From positions 1 to 49,245 of the forward strand of contig JABJGO010000012.1 of NCBI GenBank assembly GCA_018662225.1: a stretch of 49,245 bases of DNA. The letters are read 5' to 3'. The DNA is from Rhodospirillales bacterium. Its GTDB lineage: Bacteria; Pseudomonadota; Alphaproteobacteria; Rhodospirillales; Casp-alpha2. Of this stretch, positions 26,140 through 34,205 are shown piece after piece. The notes below the pieces were generated by a model that searched no databases, had not been told where the DNA came from, and saw only the letters and a list, made by a program, of their open reading frames with translations. Each line of letters begins with the position of its first letter. Position 1 is the first letter of the stretch. Position numbers and translations under genes: made by a program.

Positions 26140-27240
26140 ATGGCTAAACGAGTTTCGGCCCTGGATGCCACGTTACGCGCACTCGGCGGCGAGATGGGCG
26201 ATTGGAATGGCATGGAATTGCCCTACACCTATCCCACGGACCGCCAAACAGAAATGAATGCGGTTCGTGAAGCCATCGGTATGTGGGACACGTCCGCGTT
26301 GAACAAAATTCATGTGCGTGGGACCGACGCCATGGCCGCTGTGGACTATCTGGTGACACGGGATATGTCCAAGGTGCCAGTCGGCAAATCAGTGTATAGC
26401 CCGATCTTGCAGGACAATGGCCATTTCTATGACGACTCAATCGTCAACAGATTGGCCGACGATCACTATTTAGTGGCCGGTGGGATTGGCCCCACGCTCA
26501 GGCTTTTGGAGGAAGACGCCAAAGGCCGCAATGTGAGCATCGAAGATGACGACGACATGCACGTGCTCGCCGTCCAGGGGCCAAAATCTCTAGAATTGCT
26601 TGATGCCCATACCAGTTCGAACCTTGGGGATCTGGTTTTTTCTTACCAGATCGATACTGATCTGTTTGGCAAGGACGTGATGATCTCGCGGACCGGGTTT
26701 TCCGGTGAACGAGGTTACGAGATTTTCACTCGCGCTGAGCACGTTGTTGAGGTGTGGCAAGGGTTGATGGAACACGGGCAACCGTTGGGCCTTATGCCCA
26801 TGTCGGTTGAGGCAATTGAGTATATCTGTGTGGAAAGTGGTCTGCTGCTGTACGGCGCTGAAGCCACCGAAGAGAATACGCCGTGGGAAACAGACATGGG
26901 GTGGGCCATATCACGCACCAAGGATAATTTCCGGGGCAAGAAGGCCCTGTTTGAGCTGGAAGGCAAAGAAAAAGTGAAACTCTTCGGTATTGTCGCCGGC
27001 CATGACGAAGTAGTGGACCGTGACGCTGAACTGTTCCTGGATGGTGAGGTCGTAGGCCGCATCACGACGCCTGCCTATTCTGATCGTCTCGGACAATCGC
27101 TGGCGCTGGTTCATCTCATTCCGTCTGCTGCCAAGGAAGGCACGAAACTGGAATTAAAAGGATCAACTATCCAGTGCAGCGCTGTAGCCACAAGCATTCC
27201 TTTCTATGATCCCAAACGCGAACGCCTGCACGCCGTGTAA
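26140..27240 (+). CDS. GcvT-like/DmdA-like THF-dependent methyltransferase, copy 2
   Basis: A 366-residue paralog, colinear with copy 1 end to end and sharing long identical blocks (YGAEATEENTPWE, MISRTGFSGERGYE, LVHLIPSAAK, LELKG, TIQCSA). AAGGAG sits 14 bases before the ATG. Differences cluster in the N-terminal 50 residues (NGMELPYTYPTDRQTE against NDMPVASFFPNDPHLE) and in the loop after GHFYDDSIV, which probably set substrate choice. Same-length duplicates around one O-methyltransferase suggest two methyl donors or two steps. Confidence 0.78.
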   Translation: MAKRVSALDATLRALGGEMGDWNGMELPYTYPTDRQTEMNAVREAIGMWDTSALNKIHVRGTDAMAAVDYLVTRDMSKVPVGKSVYSPILQDNGHFYDDSIVNRLADDHYLVAGGIGPTLRLLEEDAKGRNVSIEDDDDMHVLAVQGPKSLELLDAHTSSNLGDLVFSYQIDTDLFGKDVMISRTGFSGERGYEIFTRAEHVVEVWQGLMEHGQPLGLMPMSVEAIEYICVESGLLLYGAEATEENTPWETDMGWAISRTKDNFRGKKALFELEGKEKVKLFGIVAGHDEVVDRDAELFLDGEVVGRITTPAYSDRLGQSLALVHLIPSAAKEGTKLELKGSTIQCSAVATSIPFYDPKRERLHAV

Positions 27241-27367
27241 TCGGTTGTGTGTTGTGCATTGCGGGTATTGTCAAGGGGCGGGAAAATGGTTGAACAATCG
27301 AGCCGAGTGGCGTCAACTTGCGGCCTGATACCGTTTAACCGGACTATGGCACCAGGACAATATTACA

Positions 27368-28666
27368 ATGGCTGACGACGATCCTCTCCTCACTGATATG
27401 AGCCAGGCCTCCGGGTGGTACGCCGTTCTCCCTGAGCCAGCACCAGCCAATCGCCTGAAGGGTGATCAGGTTGCAGACTGGGTCGTGGTTGGCGCCGGTC
27501 CCACAGGGCTGGCTGCTGCACGGCGGCTGGGCGAGTTAGCCCCGGAAGCGCGAATTATTCTTCTCGACTCATATCGTGTCGGTTACGGTTCTGCCGGCCG
27601 CAATGCCGGCTTCATTATAGACACCCCTCACCTCACAGAAGAACTCGGCCCCGACGCTAACCGCCTTGTTTCGCGACTGGTCGTTGCCGGGGGCGCCGAG
27701 CTGGAAAGGCTTGTCAAGAAACACGACATCGATTGTGAATGGTCGCCCATTGGCCATCTGACAGCCTGTGTCTCAGAGAAACGTATTTCTCACCTCCATG
27801 ACACCTGTCGCACGCTTGATGCCAGCGATGAGCCCTACGAGTGGTACGACAAGGATACGCTCGCCAATATTGTCGGAACGGATCATTATCATGCCGCCGT
27901 CCTGACACCGCGCACAGTCTTGATGAACCCGGCGGCCATGTTCCGTGGTATCGGCGAAAACCTACCCGAGAATGTGGAGCTTTATGAAGAGTCTCCGGTT
28001 CAAAAAATTGCGTCCGGCCCGCCAACAAAAATCCAGTGCGCCGAGGGCACGATCACGGCGAAAAATGTCTTGCTCACAAATAATGTTAACATCAAGGAAC
28101 TCGATTATCTTAAGAACAGCGTGTTCCCGCTGATCGCCTGCGCCAGTCTTTCACGCCCCCTTACCGAAAAAGAACAGGCTGCCATGGGCGGTGCCCCCCA
28201 GTGGGGCATTACCGGATGCGCGACGGTCAGGCGCACACCTTCTAACCGCATTCTGGCCCGGCACGGTACTTATTATACAAGCGATTTCCGATTGAGCAGG
28301 GGGCAGCGAAGAGACCTCCTGAAATCACACAGGAAAGGGATACTGGATCGCTTCCCCATGCTCGACAAGCTTGAGTTTGAACGTACCTGGAGCGGCGTCT
28401 TCTGCATGACCCGAAATTGGGCATCTCATTTTGGCAGGGTGGAACCCGGTGTGTTCGCGGCTCTCGGTTATTGTGGGGTTGGCCTGCCCAGAGGCACAGC
28501 TTCAGGCAAGTTACTTGCCGAATATGCCATGGGTTCAGAATCGGACCTTCTTGATGATGTACAGGCGCTTTCGAATCCCAAGCCTCTGCCACCTAAGATA
28601 TTCCTTGATCTCGGCGTTCGTGCACAACTGATGCATTACAGCTGGAAAACCCGAACCGAGTGGTAA
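27368..28666 (+). CDS. FAD-dependent oxidoreductase (DAO/PuuB-like)
   Basis: A 432-residue flavoprotein. The FAD-binding Rossmann motif DWVVVGAGPTGLAAARRL is at about 38-55, followed by YGSAGRNAGF, where the S/G-rich turn contacts the flavin; FGRVEPGVFAALGYCGVGLPRGTASGKLLAEY is the C-terminal FAD site. The family (DadA, PuuB, DMGDH N-terminal half) oxidises secondary or tertiary amines. In DMGDH and sarcosine dehydrogenase a DAO domain is fused to a GcvT domain; here DAO-like and GcvT-like genes are separate neighbours, which suggests oxidative N-demethylation with THF capture. The gap of 127 bases to copy 2 shows no terminator. Confidence 0.8.
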   Translation: MADDDPLLTDMSQASGWYAVLPEPAPANRLKGDQVADWVVVGAGPTGLAAARRLGELAPEARIILLDSYRVGYGSAGRNAGFIIDTPHLTEELGPDANRLVSRLVVAGGAELERLVKKHDIDCEWSPIGHLTACVSEKRISHLHDTCRTLDASDEPYEWYDKDTLANIVGTDHYHAAVLTPRTVLMNPAAMFRGIGENLPENVELYEESPVQKIASGPPTKIQCAEGTITAKNVLLTNNVNIKELDYLKNSVFPLIACASLSRPLTEKEQAAMGGAPQWGITGCATVRRTPSNRILARHGTYYTSDFRLSRGQRRDLLKSHRKGILDRFPMLDKLEFERTWSGVFCMTRNWASHFGRVEPGVFAALGYCGVGLPRGTASGKLLAEYAMGSESDLLDDVQALSNPKPLPPKIFLDLGVRAQLMHYSWKTRTEW

Positions 28667-28693
28667 CAGATCAAACAGGACCAACGGAGAAAC

Positions 28694-28758
28694 TCACCAC
28701 CTGTGGTGATCGGTTGATCATGAAGGTGAAGTTCTCCAAGTATTCGTTACCAAACGAA
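28694..28758 (+). promoter_or_regulatory. Structured leader of the RRM gene
   Basis: Two inverted repeats lie in the 141 bases upstream: TCACCAC-CT-GTGGTGA (28694-28709, 7-bp arms) and TTCGTT-ACCA-AACGAA (28743-28758, 6-bp arms). Small RRM proteins are often cold-induced through structured 5' leaders, so these may form RNA hairpins; the first could equally be an operator. Confidence 0.4.
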
Positions 28759-28807
28759 GAAGCCTATATGATGTTAAGAGACTTATCTTTTATTCACCGG
28801 AGTCCAA

Positions 28808-29044
28808 ATGAAATTAATTGTTCTTAATCTGCCACGCGATTTCAACGAGGATGACCTTGCAAAACTATTCGACACCCATGGCACGGTCAAAGCCTGTAAC
28901 TTAGTAATTGATGATCAAACCGGCGTTTCAAAAGGCTTTGGTTTTGTGGAAATGGCGCTAGAGAACGAAGCTGTGATTGCCATCGAGGAATTGCATGGCA
29001 GCAAGATTGGCAAAAATAAAATCCGGGTTAAACCTGCAGATTAG
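28808..29044 (+). CDS. Small RNA-binding protein with one RRM
   Basis: A 78-residue protein that is a single RNA-recognition motif. RNP2 is LIVLNLP (residues 3-9) and RNP1 is KGFGFVEM (about 45-52), with the usual helix FNEDDLAKLFDTHG between. Bacterial proteins of this kind are RNA chaperones, often cold-regulated. CGGAG precedes the ATG. No other gene in the window shares its expected role. Confidence 0.88.
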   Translation: MKLIVLNLPRDFNEDDLAKLFDTHGTVKACNLVIDDQTGVSKGFGFVEMALENEAVIAIEELHGSKIGKNKIRVKPAD

Positions 29045-29617
29045 CTACTGATACCAACCAGAGTACAGTTACGCAGAGTGAAACCGCAGAGACCATTGTG
29101 CGTTCAGGCGAAACACTGGTGGCAATCGTCAATGATCTGCTTGATGTGTCCAAGCTGGAAGCCGGGCGGCTGGAACTTGAAGCCATCCCGTTCAGTCTTC
29201 ATGATCTGATATCTCAGCTTATGACCGCCGTGGCGTCTCCGGCACATGATAAAGGGACTGGCGCTGCTTGACGACCTGCGGGCGGCCATAAAAGGAAAAG
29301 ATCGTCGGATCATCCGGGATGCGGCCAAGAGTGCAGCCTCCTTCACCGCTGCCATGGATTTGTCGGCACATGGAGAATCAGGCCCCGGACGGTAAGTTGG
29401 CAGACGTGAAGAAAATGCTGAAGGGAATTGAGGTGGCGTTCCTTGCAATCCAGAACTTTCACAACAAGCTTTCTTGAAAGCTCCCCTCAGAAACATTGCA
29501 GAAGCCTTTTTGAGATCAGGAATCGCTGGATGCGGTGGCTGCGGGTTCCGTCGATCTCATATTCCTCGATATGGTTATACCCGAAATGGATGGTATGACG
29601 GTCGTTTATGAATGTTG
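29045..29617 (+). pseudogene. Eroded sensor kinase, Hpt and receiver fragments
   Basis: A 603-base gene-free gap holds pieces of a two-component protein in several frames. From 29101, IVNDLLDVSKLEAGRLELE is the second helix of a HisKA domain, read to a TGA at 29269. In another frame from about 29266, LLDDLRAAIKGKD...IIRDAAKSAA, then KKMLKGIEVAFLAIQNFHNKLS (about 29407-29477), looks like an Hpt domain whose active histidine position is now lysine (AAKSAA for AHSAK). VDLIFLDMVIPEMDGM at 29550-29600 is a receiver phospho-site ending early. Stops and frame changes make it non-functional. Confidence 0.65.
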
Positions 29618-29647
29618 ACTCCAAGATGGATACTTACAAAGGCCCCA

Positions 29648-30490
29648 TTAGCGGGCGGTGGCATGGAGGGTTGTTTCGCCTTCGGTGATCGTATTGTCAA
29701 TAAGTGGCAATATCTTGGGATTGATGTTGTGGTGGCTTGGCACGAATATGCCGCATTTTCTTAATGCCCCTCGCGTGTCGATTGTTCCGCCCAGGTACTC
29801 AAGAACAACGCGTGCAGAGGTTGGCTGGCGGTCTGGCCAACTGGACGTGCCTGTCGTCAGACCCGACAGGAAGTCCACGTGGCTTCGGTGGGTACGAAAC
29901 AGTATCCTTAGCGAAAAACCGTCACGTTGCAATGTGTCCTGCTCAGCCATGAAAATTTGATCGGCACCCGTGGTTATAAAACCATCAGATTTGTATATGA
30001 AACGTGCGCCGTGTATTGGGTCTTTTACGCGCTCAATCGTCTTGCTAAGCATTCGTCCTTGATGTTCGTGCACGCTAACCAACGACCGAAGAACCCTGTT
30101 GGGCCAACCAAAAGAATATGAATAAGAATGATACCATCCTATGTACTTGCGAAGGCCGGGATCGCTCATTATCACTCGATTCTCAATGTTCTTGCCGAGC
30201 CAACTCGCGCCACCGCCTTGTTGTATTTTTCCCGAATTCGACCTGAAAAGCGTTTCAAAATCGGTGGGTGGCATCATGAGATCAGATTCGCGAACACCAA
30301 GTGTGTCGCATATATGCCGCAAGTTAAAACGGGATGGCCGGTAGGTACCTTTCAGGTATCGCCCAAACTGTTGACGATTGATTCCCGTCAGTCGGCAAAC
30401 CTCCGAAACCGATCGGTGCGACGTACAAAGGGTCCGTAGATTTTGTGCGAAATCATCAATCGGTGTGTGATTTGCGGGCTCGTGATTCAT
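29648..30490 (-). CDS. HTH transcriptional regulator with unassigned C-terminal domain
   Basis: A 280-residue protein from ATG 30490. An XRE-like helix-turn-helix is near residues 25-65 (SVSEVCRLTGINRQQFGRYL, then LRHICDTLGV). The remaining 200 residues (SWLGKNIENRVIMSDPGLRKYIGWYHSYSYSFGW onward) match no domain I know; the aromatic-rich YIGWYHSYSYSFGW block may form a ligand pocket. Divergent from the polyamine-type binding-protein gene across 261 bases, so it probably controls that operon. Confidence 0.7.
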   Translation of the reverse strand: MNHEPANHTPIDDFAQNLRTLCTSHRSVSEVCRLTGINRQQFGRYLKGTYRPSRFNLRHICDTLGVRESDLMMPPTDFETLFRSNSGKIQQGGGASWLGKNIENRVIMSDPGLRKYIGWYHSYSYSFGWPNRVLRSLVSVHEHQGRMLSKTIERVKDPIHGARFIYKSDGFITTGADQIFMAEQDTLQRDGFSLRILFRTHRSHVDFLSGLTTGTSSWPDRQPTSARVVLEYLGGTIDTRGALRKCGIFVPSHHNINPKILPLIDNTITEGETTLHATAR

Positions 30491-30751
30491 TGTCCGTATC
30501 TTTCGTCGCCAGGTTTTTGGATATAGACACTTTTTTCGTATGGGTACACTGCTGTGCCTCATTCATCCGAATTATTGAAATCGATGATTCTCTCAACTTA
30601 TCTCATTATTTGATCAGTATGACGCATAATATGCTCAAATATGATATATACAGCTGCATACTGCACACTATAAGATCGACTTTATCCGCTTATTCTACAA
30701 GTGCAAAAAACAATGATGACAAATCAGTAAATTGATAACCGGGAGGAAATC
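30491..30751. promoter_or_regulatory. AT-rich divergent intergenic region
   Basis: It must contain promoters for the HTH gene (minus) and binding-protein gene (plus; GGGAGG before ATG 30752). I see a near-palindrome GCATA-A-TATGC at 30624-30634 and several TATAAT-like AT stretches (30640-30650), but no convincing -35/-10 pair. Confidence 0.4.
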
Positions 30752-31894
30752 ATGAAAAGACACGTTTCACATGTAACACGCGATCCTTTAGACATGTTGC
30801 TATCGGACCGGATGGACCGGCGGGAATTCCACAAGATACTTGGCGCTCTGGGGCTCGGCTTCGCCGCCACCACATTGGGTTCAAGCAAAGCCCATGCCGA
30901 GGAAGATGCTAACTTCTTCTCATGGTCGGGCTATGAATTACCTGAGTTTCATCAGGGTTATATCGACAAATATGGCACAGGGCCCAAGTTTTCCGCTTTT
31001 GGCGGCATCACCGAGGCCATGAACAAGATCAGAGCTGGTTTCAAGACCGATGTCGCTCACCCCTGTGCGGGCGAAGTCACGGCATGGAACGCGGCCGGTA
31101 TCATCGCGCCGTTCGACACCTCCGCGTTGAAGCATTGGCCCGATTATTTCGAAACCTTGAGGACTATCGATCACACCCTTTCACCTTCGGGCGAAAATCT
31201 TTTCGTTCCGTGGGACTGGGGTAACTCGTCGATTCTCTACCGCACTGACATTGTAGATCTTGAAGGTGAGGAGGAATCTTGGGGCATCCTGTTTGACGAG
31301 CGTTATAAAGGCAAGCTTGCGACCTACAACTCGCCGCAGGCTGGTGTACAGACTTGCGCTCAGGTGCTCGGTTACACGAACCTGGACAGACTGACTGACG
31401 CACAGCTGGCGGAAGTCAGAAAACTTCTTGTGAAGCAACGTGGCCTTCTGCGTTTCTATTGGGACAGCCAGACCGAAGCCGGTCAGGCCATGGTCGCGGG
31501 CGAACTCGTTGCTACCTACGCCTGGAACGATCTCTACAAGACGGTTTCCGATGAGGGACTTGCGGTGAAGTTTGCGGTGCCCAAAGAAGGTGCACGGAAC
31601 TGGGTCTGTGGTCTTGTCCTGACCGCACCCGAATCCCGGGTTGCCAGTGACGAGCGCGTCTACGACTTCCTTGACGCCATGATGTCACCTGAAGCCGGTG
31701 CCTATCTGATCGACGCCTATAGCTATGGCTCTTCCAACAGTAAAGCCTTCGATCTGGTCGCGCCTGAGCGTGTCGCCGAGGTCGGTCTGAGCGACCCCGA
31801 GGCATTCCTTGCGAAAGGACTGTTGAAGCCGATTCCGGCCGAATTCGACCAGAAGTATGTCGAGCTTTGGGAAGAAGTCAGACTCGGTATGTAA
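30752..31894 (+). CDS. PotD/PotF-like ABC substrate-binding protein, Tat-exported
   Basis: A 380-residue periplasmic protein. A Tat-type signal with DRREFHKILG at about residues 22-31 and cleavage at AHA near 49 precedes ANFFSWSGYELPEFHQGYIDKYG, the polyamine-binding-protein opening. WDWGNSSILYRTD and SPQAGVQTCAQ.LGY are family-typical. It is the partner of the permeases and ATPase at 34.2-37.1 kb, with the first metallophosphoesterase gene between. Family ligands are polyamines but also other small cationic or organic solutes, so the substrate stays open. Confidence 0.82.
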   Translation: MKRHVSHVTRDPLDMLLSDRMDRREFHKILGALGLGFAATTLGSSKAHAEEDANFFSWSGYELPEFHQGYIDKYGTGPKFSAFGGITEAMNKIRAGFKTDVAHPCAGEVTAWNAAGIIAPFDTSALKHWPDYFETLRTIDHTLSPSGENLFVPWDWGNSSILYRTDIVDLEGEEESWGILFDERYKGKLATYNSPQAGVQTCAQVLGYTNLDRLTDAQLAEVRKLLVKQRGLLRFYWDSQTEAGQAMVAGELVATYAWNDLYKTVSDEGLAVKFAVPKEGARNWVCGLVLTAPESRVASDERVYDFLDAMMSPEAGAYLIDAYSYGSSNSKAFDLVAPERVAEVGLSDPEAFLAKGLLKPIPAEFDQKYVELWEEVRLGM

Positions 31895-31908
31895 GCTAAT
31901 CGCAATTC

Positions 31909-31940
31909 CTGTCGGGCGCGTGAGGCAGCGCGCCCGACAG
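31909..31940 (+). terminator. Strong hairpin after the PotD-like gene
   Basis: CTGTCGGGCGCG (31909-31920) pairs fully with CGCGCCCGACAG (31929-31940) around an 8-base loop, followed by TTATTT. It begins 15 bases past the stop. A terminator or attenuator with a weak U tract; downstream genes are on the same strand, so read-through is probable. Confidence 0.7.
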
Positions 31941-32022
31941 TTATTTGGCAATTATTTGTAATACAAGGCAGCGACTCGGCACGCCACAGTGATGGCTGCT
32001 GCCCACAGGACATTTTGATCCA

Positions 32023-34041
32023 ATGAGTAAGAACATGGTAACGGGTGAACGCCTGTTCACGTTCGCTATCGTCGCCGATACCCATGTCACCGAGGAGGAG
32101 GCTGTGGCCATCGGTGGGTACGATGTGGACACCGTTAAGCTAAGCACGTCCAGATCTGCCTATGTGGTTCGCGAGATCAACCGTCTCGCCCCTGACTTCG
32201 TTGTTCACCTAGGCGACATTACACACCCTGAACCCGGTACGGCGGCCTATGAGGATTCGGCGGCACGTTTTCATTCGGTCTATGAGGGCCTCGATTGCCC
32301 ACTCTATCTGGTCGCCGGTAACCACGATATCGGTGAAAAAGCATTTCCCGGCGAGCCGCTTTCCCCGCAGCAGGCGAAGCGAACTGTCAACGATGACATG
32401 ATTGCCGAGTACGAGGACCATTTTCAGGCTCAGTACTATTCTTTCGAGCACGAGGACTGCCTGTTCGTGATTATCAACGGTATGATCGTCAATTCGGGTC
32501 TGCCTTGCGAAGAACAACAGCGCCAATGGCTCGAAACCCTGCTCGAGGCGAACTCAGGTCGGCGCGTCTTCATGTTTTCGCATTACCCGCCCTACCTGTC
32601 CCGCGCCGACGAGACCGGCCATTACGATGCTACCGACGAGCCCGGTCGATCATGGCTGTTAGGCGTGTTGGAACGTCACAAGGTCGAAGCCTTCTACGCC
32701 GGGCATGTACATAACTTCTTCTTCAATCACCATGAAGAGACCAGTTGTTACGTGCTACCGTCGGTCTGTTTCTTGCGTCATGACTACCATGAGCTGTTCC
32801 GGGTGGCGCCGGGCATGAAGCAAGGGCGACACGATGGTGCCAAGCTTGGCTATGCCGTTGTCCAGGTCCATGGTGAGGGACACCTTAATCACATCATTCG
32901 CACCCATGGCCGATCAGATGAGCAGGCCAAAGAAACAAACGGAGAACCTGAGTCTCTGCCTCTGGTTCATGGCCTGGCGCCGGCGAGCAGCCAAAATAGC
33001 AGTAGTGTCGGCCTCTATCTGCGCCAGCCCTGGTGCGACAGCGCCGACATCCCCACACCCTGGGGACTGGACGCCTTCAGTCGCAAGCGGGTCCGCAACG
33101 ATTATCCGCTGCTGGCCTTGTGGGAGATGGGAGTTCGCGACCTGCGGGTGCCGCTCGATGATCTCGCCGAGGCCGAGACCCGGGGCCGCATGTCAGAACT
33201 CGCCGCCCTCGGCCACCGCTTTACGGCTTATTCCTATGGACTGCCCAAGGGTGCGGCCCAGCAGGCGCTGAGCGATCACGGCCATATTCTGAGCGCCTGG
33301 GAAATCATCGCGCCCACCACCAGCGCGCCCGATTTGCTTGCTGACATTGCGGCACTAAAGGGCGATACACCGGTCTATTACAACGCCCACCGGGCCGATG
33401 TGGAAGCATTCAGCAGCAGCCATGGATTGCTCGCCGATGAGCGTGGCACGGTTGAGGCGCTGCTCGCCCTTAAGAGCGCCAAGCAAGCCATCGACGGCGT
33501 GGTTTTCGGCATCGGCTGGCAGGAATCACCCATAGCGGTGTTGGACGAGATCAGTAACAGCGTCGCCGGACTGGGTGTGAAGGCAGCCGTTCATGTGCAG
33601 TTTGCCCACCGCAAACCCCTGGGGCAGGAAGAAACTGAACGGCACGACGCCAACCGGATCGCAGAAGCCGTCGTTGGTGCCCTGGCCCACAACCACATGA
33701 CGGTGTTTCTCGATAATTTCACCGGCATCGATCGGGGCTATTATTTCAGCGGTGGTCTGGTTGACCGGCTGTACAATCCGATTGCCGGTGCCCACATCGT
33801 CCGCCAGTTGCATGCGGCTTTGCCGGATGGATGCCAAATCAGCACGGTGAATGAGAGTGGCAATGACCGGTTGGTTGAACTGAATAATCCTAAAGCTACA
33901 CTGCTGTTGCCTGCAAACGGTAACGACCCGGCTACGCTGTCATCTGCGCCATCACGGTCGACGGGACGCTGGATCGACCTGGCCGTTGGTGACAACGTGG
34001 CGGAGAACTCTGGCGGCCCTACGTTGGTCCTCCTGAATTAG
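32023..34041 (+). CDS. Metallophosphoesterase with C-terminal barrel-like domain, copy 1
   Basis: A 672-residue protein without signal peptide. Its first 300 residues are a calcineurin-like phosphoesterase: D19-T-H21 (VADTH), H63-L-G-D65 (VHLGDI), N100-H101-D (AGNHDIGE), H187 (FSHYPPYLS) and H228-V-H230 (YAGHVHNFF), the dinuclear metal set. After a linker, residues about 335-620 alternate strands and helices like a (beta/alpha) barrel (DIPTPWGLDAFSRKRVRNDYPLLALWEMG to DNFTGIDRGYYFSGGLVDRLYNP). It should hydrolyse a phosphomonoester or diester in the cytoplasm; class III phosphodiesterases such as GpdQ are the nearest comparison. It sits between the binding-protein and permease genes. Confidence 0.8.
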   Translation: MSKNMVTGERLFTFAIVADTHVTEEEAVAIGGYDVDTVKLSTSRSAYVVREINRLAPDFVVHLGDITHPEPGTAAYEDSAARFHSVYEGLDCPLYLVAGNHDIGEKAFPGEPLSPQQAKRTVNDDMIAEYEDHFQAQYYSFEHEDCLFVIINGMIVNSGLPCEEQQRQWLETLLEANSGRRVFMFSHYPPYLSRADETGHYDATDEPGRSWLLGVLERHKVEAFYAGHVHNFFFNHHEETSCYVLPSVCFLRHDYHELFRVAPGMKQGRHDGAKLGYAVVQVHGEGHLNHIIRTHGRSDEQAKETNGEPESLPLVHGLAPASSQNSSSVGLYLRQPWCDSADIPTPWGLDAFSRKRVRNDYPLLALWEMGVRDLRVPLDDLAEAETRGRMSELAALGHRFTAYSYGLPKGAAQQALSDHGHILSAWEIIAPTTSAPDLLADIAALKGDTPVYYNAHRADVEAFSSSHGLLADERGTVEALLALKSAKQAIDGVVFGIGWQESPIAVLDEISNSVAGLGVKAAVHVQFAHRKPLGQEETERHDANRIAEAVVGALAHNHMTVFLDNFTGIDRGYYFSGGLVDRLYNPIAGAHIVRQLHAALPDGCQISTVNESGNDRLVELNNPKATLLLPANGNDPATLSSAPSRSTGRWIDLAVGDNVAENSGGPTLVLLN

Positions 34042-34055
34042 AAAGAAATGTATCT

Positions 34056-34205
34056 ATGAACACCAAAAATATCGACTATTATTCAGGAGCCCATTGGCAA
34101 CCAGCCGGGGCGGCAGGCCGATTTGAGGAGATCAAAATTGGCCTGGAAGCTGTCCCTGTGGTTCCGTATCTAGAGTTCACCGAAAAACCGAGGTTTTTTT
34201 CATGA
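34056..34205 (+). CDS. Possible 49-residue small protein coupled to potB
   Basis: An ATG at 34056 opens a short frame (MNTKNIDYYSGAHWQPAGAA... PRFFS) that ends at TGA 34203-34205, overlapping the permease ATG at 34202 (ATGA). GAAAGAAA upstream is a weak ribosome site. The ending runs through a hairpin that hides the potB ribosome site, so its translation could open that site. The sequence resembles no full family to me; it might be the truncated start of an aldehyde-dehydrogenase-like gene. Coding status is uncertain. Confidence 0.35.
   Translation: MNTKNIDYYSGAHWQPAGAAGRFEEIKIGLEAVPVVPYLEFTEKPRFFS
34183..34198 (+). promoter_or_regulatory. Hairpin over the potB ribosome-binding site
   Basis: AAAAACC (34183-34189) and GGTTTTT (34192-34198) flank GA; the GAGG Shine-Dalgarno (34190-34193) sits in the turn, four bases before ATG 34202 through a T run. 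Also resembles a short intrinsic terminator. Stem is AT-rich and the loop very tight. Confidence 0.4.

Noticed and set aside
23795-27240. Naming the GcvT-like genes dmdA
   Set aside because: The layout resembles DmdA, but DmdA-specific residues cannot be confirmed by eye and there are two paralogs with a methyltransferase between.
28720-28827. A 35-codon frame overlapping the RRM start
   Set aside because: No ribosome site, no family, and it crosses the structured leader.
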